Assembly (NCBI GenBank): GCA_018105865.1 | Contig: CM030832.1 | Span: forward strand, 10,583,656-10,647,655 | Source of the DNA: Metaphire vulgaris | Lineage: Eukaryota; Annelida; Clitellata; Crassiclitellata; Megascolecidae | Length of the DNA stretch: 64,000 bases | Direction: 5' to 3' | In this document: one piece after another, positions 1 through 11,300 of the stretch | Position numbering within the stretch: position 1 is the stretch's first letter | How the letters are laid out: each line of letters starts with the position of its first letter | Notes under the pieces: model-generated | The model's input: only the letters and a program-made list of their open reading frames with translations | Database searches by the model: none | What the model was told of the DNA's origin: nothing | Made by a program: the position numbers and the translations under genes

Positions 1-644
1 TTTGCTTAGATGAATGTTCAAATACCTAATGTGCTCCATGTGAAAATCTTCTAATGATGCTCTGTTCCATACACCTCCCAGAAACTCTCGACATCTTTTC
101 AGTCCCTTCTCGCACATATCCTTGCTTACGGCCATTGCTGTGTCTCAGCATTTGACAAAACCTGTAGCAACGTCCTATTCGAAACACAAAGTCAAAATCT
201 AGCATTTATGATACAGAACAATGTGACATTGATATGACTATACCTCAGCACCTAGTCAATTTCATCATCCTATGTTCTTATCGAGTACACCTATCACAAC
301 CGCAGTAATATTGCTTCAGTCGGTCAACAGCTACTTAGATTAGATAAATACGAGACCAACAATTACTAAGATTATAATATAAGCAGTGCTTGAAGTCTAC
401 GGGGTTATAGCAGTCAGCGGGGAATGAATCGCGTGACTAGTCGCCAAACTCAATAGGTGTCAACGGCGCTATACAAACGATCTATTTTAACTGTTGATCT
501 TAAGAGTAACGATTTTCACAGTAAATGCGTGTCTAAACCAACTCTATTCGACCAATTCGTCCAACTGTTATCGAGAGATTATATTCCACGCTTATTGCTT
601 GCTTTGGCAAGACTATCTACTTAAAGCCAGAGCTGGGTGTACAA

Positions 645-684
<40 letters not shown>

Positions 685-1005
685 AATAAGAGCGAGTAAG
701 TAAGTAAAATCTCGTTAATTTCTATGGTGCTTAGAGAGGCAGCCACGCAGTAGCTACTAGCTCCTAGCTCCCCAGTCCCCATTCCTCCAAGGTAGCTCAT
801 TATTCCTAGCCTCCTAGGCGGCGCTTAATCTTAGCATCGAGTAGTTATTGTCAAAGGTGGGAGTCATTCATGCAGGGTCATTTAATCCATTGAAAGGGAA
901 GGGTAATTGTGGTTGGGATGGAGGAAATGATTTTTTGATAAGATTAAGAAATACTTTAACTTAATTATATTAGCTATTTATATTGCGTCTAATCAATTAA
1001 TGTTA

Positions 1006-1345
1006 GCAAGCGCATTACAATTAATGTCAATTATTATAAGCACAATTAAACAGATGTGTCTTCAACTGTTTACGAAAAGCGACGGGCGACTTTATGTTTC
1101 GTAGCGCTGGTGGAAGGGCGTTCCAGCAAAGCTTTGGTTCCAGGCATGGGGGTCCAGCGTACGAGAAGGCTCGTTGCCCCATGACTTTGAGGTTAGAAAG
1201 AAAAGCTTGAGGAGATGTTGCAAGAAGGGAATGAAATTGTGACTCCGAATTTGTTATTTGACCATGGCTATTCTAAGAAAGGCTGAGCGCCTAAGAATAA
1301 GCAGCTGCTGTCGCGCTGCTCTAAAGCGCTATATAAATCTACGAT
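1006..1345. repeat. Dispersed repeat with L2-like GCGCTATATAAAT tail
   Basis: The block beginning GCATTACAATTAATGTCAA and running to AAGCGCTATATAAAT resembles 9702-9960, where the same order of motifs occurs (GCATTACAAAAGTCAAT, then TCTTCAGCCGTTTCCGGAAAGC). Short tails of the type GCGCTATATAAA recur at 1905, 21735 and 44560. Such tails are typical of L2/CR1 LINEs and the SINEs that use their machinery in aquatic animals. Family naming is inference. Confidence 0.6.
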
Positions 1346-1697
1346 ATTTTACTTACTCACTTACTCGTGTAGACAGCGGCTGGATGCTGGAATTGAGTTC
1401 CAAAGTTCTGGTGCAGAATAATGGAAAAGCGCGGTTGCATATTTTGATAGATGATCGATTCAGAGGTGAGAGGACGAAGCATTTTGAATCGATTGGAGTT
1501 TACACATGGAAACTTTTAGAAGATTGCGAAACAGCCAGTTGCAATAGTATAACTTAGAGTGAGCCCTTGTGGTGATGGTGGTGGTGATGATTATATATCG
1601 ATATATCCATCGATACGATTTATTGATATGTGGTTCCTTCACTTCCTTGCCTTTGACTATTTCAAGAAGACTAAGCGCATAAAGAATACGCAGCTAC

Positions 1698-1876
1698 CAG
1701 TTTTTATTCTAGCCACCTTGATTGGGGAGATTTTGAAATGTTTGGGGGGGGGACAAGGTCTGAGTCTCTACACTTTTGGGGGAAAATTTCCACCCCCCAG
1801 CCAACATATAAAAATGGGGAGGATTTTCAAACTTTGGAGGGGAAATTCCCCTAGAGGAGGCCTAGAATAAACACTG
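1698..1876 (+). mobile_element. hAT-type MITE, CAGTGTTTATTCTAG family, copy 1
   Basis: The ends read CAGTTTTTATTCTAGCC and CCTAGAATAAACACTG, which are inverted. The flanks carry the same 9 bases, CGCAGCTAC, at 1689-1697 and 1877-1885. CAG...CTG ends with an 8-9 bp target duplication are the hallmark of hAT transposons. The inside is G-rich and non-coding, so the copy depends on an unrelated transposase source. Confidence 0.82.
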
Positions 1877-2141
1877 CGCAGCTACTACTGTACTAGTCTA
1901 AAAGCGCTATATAAATATGCAAGAGTTTACTTAATTACTTACTTACTTAATTATTTAGACGTATAAAGCCAATGACGGGTTGTCTATCTGATATGGCCCC
2001 TCTGCAGTACTGTACTAACTGTAGTAACTGTGGGAATCTGAAACCTTGTGTAAGGTCTTTACAGCATACAGGTGTATGATTAGTTTACGAAGGTAAACGT
2101 CGGGAAAAGTTGTAATTTACCTCTGAAGGCAAACATTTATC

Positions 2142-5100
2142 ATGGTCGATCGACTATTTCGCGAGAGATTACCTGATGGATGGAGTTTCGGAGTTACGAA
2201 CGACGGCAGAGTTTTCTTTGTTGAGTGAGTTTGATGGCAATGTTGTTTCTGTTTTGAGCCTTTGGATGCATTTTATGGATGCGATTATCGCCCTCGTTTA
2301 TGTTTGTTATTAATTAATTATATAATAATTATGAGAGTAAATATCTTATAAATTGATATTTATCAAGACAGTCTTTTACATGTGTTTTCAGTGATATCCG
2401 TAGGCGTACAACTTGGATTCATCCAATCCTCGGTTTTCCAGTTCAGTCTGGTCATATTTCGGACGAAAGTACGTGCAAGTTTAGTTTGCATCTCTCATAA
2501 CACAAACCCAGTGACTATTCTAGCCACCTAGACATTGGGGGAGTTTAAAATGTGGGGGAATAGACATTTGGGAGATCATACTACTTGCCAAAATGTTAAA
2601 ACTTGGGGAATTCACCCCAGAGAAGGCCTAGAATAAACACTTGCAAACCTGAAACCTACCTGTTTCTATTTGCCTAGGGGTTTGGCTTAGGAATTGACTA
2701 CTGGTGCCTCCATAATCGGTAATTAATTATACTTATTAGGAATTGAACCTCATCCTTCTGTTGGAGTTAATGGATTTAGTGTCTTTCCTGTAGTTGAAGT
2801 CTATGAAACAACTTAAAACTCACTTATTTATCAGTAATCGCAGCGGGAGTGCTTCTGAGTGATTCTTCTGAAGGGACACTTTACAAATATTCTGTTGCAT
2901 TACATTACGTTATCCCATTGGTAGTAGCATAACTTTGTGTAAAGCGCCTTTGACTTTGATCTATGTCATGCATACGGGGCTGTATAAATTGTCTAGTATA
3001 AAATAATAATAATAATAACACTAGGCTGCAAGGCTCATGACTCAAGTCTTACTCAAGGCCATGTCTTAAAGCAGTACTGGCCATTTTGCTGTTACACCAC
3101 TGTTTCAGGCCATTCCACCGCATGTTATCTTGCACAGGCATATGAATGAATGATGCATTGATTCTTGTAATTTTGTCGTTAAGGTATTCAATGCTGAAAT
3201 CATTCACTTGCAGCCACCTGCTGAAAATTTTGCTGCTGAAAATCGACGCTGAGAAGTGTGGCCCTTTGGATGTCAATGCCTCTTGCTCTAAGCCATGTGG
3301 GTTATATTGCAGTTATGCCACCATTGGCATAGTCATGAGAGGGCCCAGGGGGTGCCTCCATAATCAGTCTGGGATCTGTCATGGGATTTGCACAAAATTG
3401 ACAGTTTTTTTAGGAGTGTGGTATGGTTATTGTCAACAGAATCGATATATGTAGTTGTTTTACAGCTTTTGGCCACAAGGTAATCAATCATAATTAAAGA
3501 CTTTAAAATATGCACCAGAGCTCATCGTCTGATTCTAATATTGCTCAAAATTTCTGTGGCTGGGCAGAGATCCAGACCCTGCTTGGAAACTCAGGATGTG
3601 CCCCCACACTCCCTAGTCAGACTAAATGAGTTGCATGTTTCTGTATTGCTGTCCATTAGCACAGCCACAAGAGGGGCAGAAGTTTGGGGGCCCTCTGAAG
3701 CAGCCAAACACTAGTAAGTTTCAATATGTATGTATTTATTTATGTAACTTAAAAGTGTGATGAGTTGACCTATACTGGAATGGTGTGAAATCCTTACTTA
3801 ATTTGATTATTGTTTAGGGTTACTTGCTGGATGGGAGATGGATTTTGATCTACATGGAAAACCTTATTACGTCGAGTGAGTTTTTGTTTTATGGATACCT
3901 CTCAGTTTGTGTCTTAATTTAATATCCTTTTATATAAAAATGTCTATTTCTGTAGTAATATGATCAAAGTAATAAATTTATTATTATTATTTTAATAGCA
4001 AATATATTATATCTGATTTGTTTGCTAGAGGTGTTTGAATTTTCATTGTTCTTGTGATACTTTTCCGGCTATAGCGCCATCTGAGTTATCATTTAAATAA
4101 AGAAATAAGTAAATGAAAAGTTAAGTTATTTAGGATATAAAATTAGTAGATACTCTAGTAGATTAGTAGATACTTTAGTATTAGTAGATACTTTATTTCT
4201 TATTGGAGATCTCTTTGACCTTTTGTTAGTCATAGCATGTATTGGATTAGGATTAAAGCGTTCTGCTGTTGTGTTTTAATTTATCATACAGTACTGACAA
4301 ATAAGCAGTATTTCCTGAATGAATACTACAGCATTATTGCTGGCATGAGGTTGAATATAAGTGTGGGAACTGTTTCATTAGGGCCAGCAAGCAACATTAT
4401 AGAAACCATTAACTTAATATATCATTCAGCGTGTGTGTGGTCCAATGACTGTGGTATTTGGCTTTTGAATGCAATTACTGTAAGCATTTGTGCATTCATG
4501 GAGGCAGCAATTGTATCTTGAACTTTTAAGACTACCCGATCCAAGTGTTAATGAAATGAAACATGGCAGACTGATACACGATAATTGGACGGTCATTTAC
4601 AATGCTTCACTTGGCTGTTTTTGGTCAAATGAATGTGTGATTGCAGCTATTGCTACTGTATATTATTCTGTAATGTCCTCTTTTGAAAGTGCACACCATG
4701 AAATCAGTTTCTGTTTATGTTCAATTTCCTAGCGTCTGTGATATAAATTTAACAAACAGCATTGTATTGCATAAGAATTGGATATCACAGGTGCATACGT
4801 ATGTGTGTATGGACAAAATAATTTGTATCTAGAATGTTATATGAAATGTGGATTCATTAGATTATATTAATTAAATAGCTTTAATGTTCTGATTATTCCT
4901 TGTGAATCTTACACTTTGAATGACTTATGACCAAATAACTTGTCTTTGCATTGTACCAAGAATTTGATATACACTGTACAGAGATTTTGCTGATGTGAAG
5001 AAATTATATTTTTGATTAAAAAGTTCCATAGCTCCAGTTAATATTTTACTTGGTTATGGTATCGTGTAGAACTGCTGATAATCTTGAATTGTATCGTCTG

Positions 5101-5245
5101 ATCTGTAGTCATGAAAATCGCCTGACAACATACAGTCATCCTAGATTCCAGGTCTCACCTGTGTATTCACCACCTGAGCAAAGGCAAGGGCAGTAGATAG
5201 ATAGAAAGATAGATTTCTTTTTATAGGAACTTTACAGCAATTACA

Positions 5246-5303
<58 letters not shown>

Positions 5304-8300
5304 GAATAAAGAACAGTAGCAATACTGTAGTTGTTCTGTCTTGGAATGCCTTATTAAACTTGATCTCTGACCATATATTTCATGGTCTAAGATAGTGCAG
5401 TCATCATTGGTCATATAGTCAAGGAATGAAATGTAATTTGATGTAGTTCACTGATAAAAATTGTTAATGAATCAGACTGAATCAAATTTAGAAAATGTTT
5501 GCATTGTTTAAAATAATATAATTGATATAAAACTATTTATTGGATGCATGCATTCATGACTATGAGTACAGTTTGCATAATATGCCTATGCTAGGGTATG
5601 TTTGTATGTACAATGTACATATACTGTACTGTTGTACAAAAAGTATCTTTTGTGCAAGGCTTTAGAACAGTGGTTCTCAACCTTTATAGTACTTGGGTAT
5701 TTTAATTCAATTCCCCATGATGGTCCGATCTTCAAAATTTTTGTAAAATTATTTTCGTTCATAATGTAAACTGTTAAAAAGAATAATTAAAATGTTAAAA
5801 TCATTATTATTCAATTGTCTCCAATGTCTATCCTCAAATAACAATTATAGTAAAACAACTAGTAGGCCTAACTACCAATGAGTAAATTTTTGCAATAACA
5901 ATAAAAGAGACAACCCTATATTTCTGAAGGTCACGGGATGGCAAATAGTCATTTTTCATAAAGGTCTGACAACAGGTTGAGAACCGCATCTTTAGAACAT
6001 ATACTATAGCCTGAACCAACATTCTTTTTCAAAAGCTGATGGTGAATTATCTATTTTGGTTCAGATAATGATAATAGTATTCAGTTTAATGGTGGTTAAA
6101 AATATTTAAAAGGCAGAGTGTAATATTGCAAATTGATTAATTATATTGACTTTCTTTAGTACATTTGTTTGCGATTATTTGGTTGATAATAAAACTTTTA
6201 TTCAGGATGACGGCGGCTTTTAAAGACAAACAAACGGTAATTAATAGTTAATTTATTTAAGATCTTTTTTGTAAATAGTCTATGCTTCAAAAATTCAAGA
6301 TTAGAGCATTGTTTATGTAATTTAATGTAAATATATTTCAGTGGGAACGCACGGGAATGGTGTTCCCACACCTATTTTGCCAGATTGTATATATAATTAT
6401 GGATACGTAATAATGTGTTGGGGAATGTACAGGTACGGCGTTCCCATACCCATTTCTGTTGAAGAGTAAAAAAGGATGAGTTCCCAAACCTTTTCCCTAG
6501 AAAAAAGCCCTGTGTATACTAAATTTATTTTTAGCTGATATATGCATATTTTATGTAAATAAAATTCAAAGTAAAATGTATATAAATTTGATTTCATAAT
6601 GAAACCCTAGCCTGCAGCAGGTCTGCAAGTCACATGACCACAGCTGTTATGCTTGGCTTAAAATGTGTAGTGTCCACTGTCCACTTGTCCAGATTATGTA
6701 GTAATTTGAGTTTGAGAAGAAGAATTGAACAAAACTGCCACAATTTCTATGACAGTTGGAGGTGCGGCAGTAATGAATTTTCTTTTCAAGTGCTGTTTGT
6801 CGTCGCCTTTTTCAAAACTTAGCATTATGTTCTTAAAATTCATTGAATGACTAGACTCTGTTGATTTTCTTTAATTAAAACAGAATATCAGGAAAAGCTT
6901 TTCACGTAGAAAGTGAGTAGTGCGAATTACTGTTGAATTAAGTTTCTTTTGGCCTCATCCAGGGATGCTATGTCAGTTGATTATATATTAACAATTTGTT
7001 TGCTTATGTAGACATAGTTGTCATTGTGTGTATGTATGTATGTATGTATATATACATATATATATATATTTATATTTATATATAAGTTACATAGTTACAT
7101 TTGGGTTCATGTAGACCAGGGGTCACCAGACTTTTGACGGCTGGCCGGATAACTGAAAGAATGAGTGTGGATGCTATCTTGTTCTTGCCATATAAATAAT
7201 GCATTGATTTTCATGATTTTTATCAATTTCACTACATGCTTAGTATATGATTTTGAATATGACATTCTATGGAATTGATTTATGTGGCAATTAAACGAAC
7301 TTATTTGAAGAGTTAAGTCTGTTTGAATTGCATATGCTGTATTATAGGTCATTGAGTGATCCGCCCACAGCAAGACGAGACCCAGCTGCTCCCATTGTTA
7401 AGCAGGGCTGGCTTTACAAGCAGGTAGATGCTGTTATTTACCGCCAAGTAGCTCTTTTTCTGTTTAATGTCAACTTTTAAAATTCTGCTGTGGGTTTCTT
7501 TAATTCTCTGACTGTGGTAAAAGTGTGGTAAATGGTTTGAGTGGTTCGGCTATATTTCAAGTTGGTTACAAATGCTGTAATTGATCTTCATTTTAATATG
7601 CAGATGACTAAAGGCTAACAGTTTGACAGAAACAGAAACAATTTGATCGTCATGTGCTGACATTCTGCAGAGATTCTTTTTTCATATTATATGAAATTTG
7701 GAATATTTATTGATGAGCATTTATTTTCATAATTGCATAACAGTAAAAGTGATTCATCACATTATGATCGTTTATAAGTAATTTTTACTTGTGATGTACT
7801 TTTGTTTTTTGCTATGAAAGGAAAGTGGTTTCGTGAAGTCCTGGAAGAAGCGGTGGGCTATTCTTTCCAATTATAATCTGTTTCTGTACAAGACACCGGG
7901 TGAGTTGCTTTTCTATGTGCTGTTATTTTAATGCCATTGCTTTCATAGTGCAAATAGTGCAAATTAATCCTGACATTTTGATTGAATCTTGATGTTATTT
8001 TATTATATGAACATCTGCCTGTGCTCTGTGAGTGTAGCAGTCTGGCTATAAAGGTTTTAGTGAGTGGCAAAGATTTGTACAGATAAACTCTGCTTTCTGA
8101 GTTGTGAAGGCAGACTGTTTCAGACAGATCGAATATAAAATTTACATTTTTGTATGTTTGAATGAATGCAGCCCTATAAATTATAAATTAGAAGTATCAC
8201 ATTTTAACTGATAAAACTCACACCAATTTATAATGCAAGTATGCACATAATGTGTGGTAAATGTATAGGATTTATTGCTGCAGAGACTGTGCATGTTTGA

Positions 8301-11300
8301 TTTAGTAAGCTTTCAGAACTGTTTTGATTTTGTCAGTTCAATAGTTTGAATGCCTATAAGAATATTTATTCAGCTACTGGCAATGGGTTCTATTTGTGTT
8401 AGATGATACTGGGCAGAATGAAGTTGGTTCAGTTGTTCTGGCCGGCTACTGGATCAATCCTTGCAGTAAATCTGACAAGGTGGTGCAAAAGTTTGCATTC
8501 AAGGTATATAACAATTAAAAATCTTATGCGATTGTAGCCTGTCGCTGATTTTTGAGTTTGCAGCACTTTGAGTAGATTCATTTACCTGGAGCATTCTAAT
8601 TTATATGAGCAAAATTAATGTTAAAGAAATTGGCTTGTCTGCTGACATTTCTATTGCTTCCATAAGTAAACTTAGAAGGAATTTCAAGCAATGGTGGTTG
8701 CTATTAATTTTGAGGAATCTTTGCAGGTTGAACACAAAGACACTAAACTTATTTACCTGGCAGCTGAAACAGAAGAGGAAATGTGGGAATGGCTGGAACA
8801 ACTCACTAAAGCAGCTGCTGTCTCAGATCCCACGTAAGGTTTTTTATTTTTAAAAGTTTTTTAGCTCATTTGCACTCACACACACACACACACGTCTACG
8901 TAAAATACTTTATTTAGGTATGCTGTTGATTGTAAGAAATTACAGTGAGAGGAATATGTTATTATGTGTTTTATTGTGTATTACATGCTAGGGTCCTAGC
9001 TTACTTCTTGCAATAATGGCATTCACTAATTGACTCATCGGAGTTCATCAATACTGGGTGTTTGGAAGCCACATGTCTAAACCCCTCCAAGCCTCAGCCA
9101 ATCTGGTTTGGCTCATTGACTATGTTACGCAAACACGATCTCCCACTTCTTTTTCACTTTTTCATCATTTGCCATTCCTGAGCTTTGGAAATTTGGGTAT
9201 CACCTGTGCACAGCTGCCTTAGGCTGGAGGTCCATTTATGCTGCCTCAGCATTTCTTGCTTTGGCTAAATTAGACAGCTGCGAGTAATTCAGTCCCACAA
9301 CTGATGTAGCAAAATCCATAGTCCATGCCTTTGTCTCTAGCGAGTGTAACTAGGCATTCTTTACCAGCATCCTCCAAAGCTTAATTTTCGATCCATGCCT
9401 CTTAAATGCTTAAGCATGACTAATATGCCATCCCTCACCCCACCCACACTGATCTCTAATGTTGGATTTAATGCTGCTGAGCTCCGTCCACTGGCTTCAA
9501 ATCACCAACAAGATCCAGTTTAAGGTCCTCTCTCTCTTAAATTTCAAGATAATAAATTTCAAGACCTTTTCTATATTCACCACTGCTGTGTTTCTGTTCA
9601 TAGAAGATCAACCTTGTGCTCTGCTGACAGTTTCCATTTCTTGGTTCTCCATTAATTCATTCCTTGGCATTTATAGTGCTCCTGTGCAAAATAATGTTTG
9701 CAGGTGCATTACAAAAGTCAATCATGGTAGACACTGTTAAAGAGGTAGGTCTTCAGCCGTTTCCGGAAAGCCGTAATTGTTGTTACAGAGCATTCGATGT
9801 CGTTATCCTTTGACTATGGGAAAACTCTTTCATTCTAACCCCAACTGCTAATGACCACTAGTCAGAGTGCTGCTCTATCATAGCTCAGGACCGTCCTCTT
9901 TTCATATCTATTATGAGAAACCGGTGTTTCTGAGTATTCTAAACAATGACTTTTGTAACAAATTGTCCATATTACATTAAATTATGCTACAATTTGTTGC
10001 TCAGGAAGAGATTCATTAAGATATTGAAACTTGATACCTTGGGAGGAGATTTTTCTGCATAAAATTTCTAGAATTCAAGTGTTAATCTTTGACTTTTTTA
10101 AATTGAGAGGAACTTTCCAAGAACTTTAGTAATTCATTTTTTATGGTTTATCCAAAGACAGTTTGAGATCCATTTCCCAGTTTCTTTATGACTGAGAAAT
10201 TCAGAATCACGTGCATCGCTAATAACTGTATTAGGTTTTATCTTATTGTCATTGCAGTATTAAGGATGTCTGAACAACAGATACTGGCAGGCTGAGTACA
10301 GCTGAGGCTCTATGTATTTGTCATTATGTGCAGTTGTTCGATTGATGCAGTTAAATATTTATTACTAGGTGTTTACCCGTCAAAAATGACGGGGGAGATT
10401 GGCTGTTTTACCACCCAATTTTGTGCAAACGCAATCAGGGAGGCGCTGGGTTTTGTAATTTGTTGACTGGGTGGGTCTAATGCAATCTACACAGCCAGGA
10501 CCCGCGGCTCAGACTACCCCTCACCCCCAATCAACATTTTTCTGCGTATTTGAACGATTTTTGGGTGCCCCTGCCCAGGCTGGGTGGTCGGACCCGCGGA
10601 CACCCCCTAGCGCCGACCCTGAATGCAATGGATTTTGCAATTAATTTTCTTTAAATCTTTGCAGCCTTTTCCTTCAAAGTTACTAAACCCATTCCCAGGA
10701 ATTTGCTGAAACTTGATAGTCAAGGTAAGAGTACTGATTTGGCAGTGTCGAACAACATGCAGTGCTTGATTCTCTTGTTTGCTGTGCTGCTTTTTCACCC
10801 GAGAAACAGCCTGCTACTCATTCTTTGATTGTTTAAAGGTTTGAATGCTGGACTTTTTTGTTTTGCACGGACGGTTAGAAAGAGGAATAAAAAAAGCTAA
10901 ACAATGGTAAAATCTTCATCTTCGGACGGTTAGAAAGAGGAAAAAAAAGCTAAACAATGGTGCAAATCTCATCTTTTAGCTCTTATATAGCCTGAGATAT
11001 AGCAAATTTAAAAAATTTGGAAACTTTCTCAGAATTCAAAACTTCATCGGAAATTCACCGATAATACTTATGTTCAAACATCGGGTCATCGGGTTAGAAC
11101 GGATAGATCTTTGCCAAATGTCAACCGATTTTCAAAATTTTTGGTTTATTTTGTTCCTCTGACATCCCTTTACAACTTTGAAATTTGGGTGACCAAAGTG
11201 GGGTTGCAGAAAATATTCCATTTATGCGGGCTTTTAAAAAATTTTGGGGAGAGGGTGATATTTTAGGCCGTAAAGTGGACTCAGTCCCCCCATATTTTTT

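Larger units (their letters stand above)
1..2141. other. Upstream flank of the PLEKHA-like gene
   Basis: No coding exon is recognised here. The stretch holds a TA microsatellite near 650-680, a dispersed repeat at 1006-1345, a small hAT element at 1698-1876, and AT-rich DNA. The promoter and 5' UTR of the plus-strand gene must lie in its right part or further upstream, but no TATA box or initiator can be named with confidence. A TGA in frame at 2124-2126, 15 bases before the proposed ATG, supports that ATG as the start if the exon extends upstream. Confidence 0.6.
2142..6236 (+). other. Exons 1-4: tandem WW domains of the PLEKHA-like protein
   Basis: WW1 is split over 2142-2224 and 2392-2468 and reads LPDGWSFGVTNDGRVFFV followed by a TTWIHP strand. 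It has both signature Trp residues and the Pro. WW2 starts in 3818-3875 (LLAGWEMDFDLHGKPYYV) and ends in the 31-base microexon 6206-6236 (MTAAFKDKQT). The second Trp position of WW2 is Phe, as in PLEKHA5/7. The loop between strands 2 and 3 seems three to four residues short. Either the loop really is short or an unseen microexon is missing, although the frame is intact as drawn. Confidence 0.85.

Noticed and set aside
7117..7160. hAT-like end CAGGGGTCACCAGACTTTT
   Set aside because: A plausible single terminus, but I could not find the opposite end or a target duplication before the PH exon at 7348.
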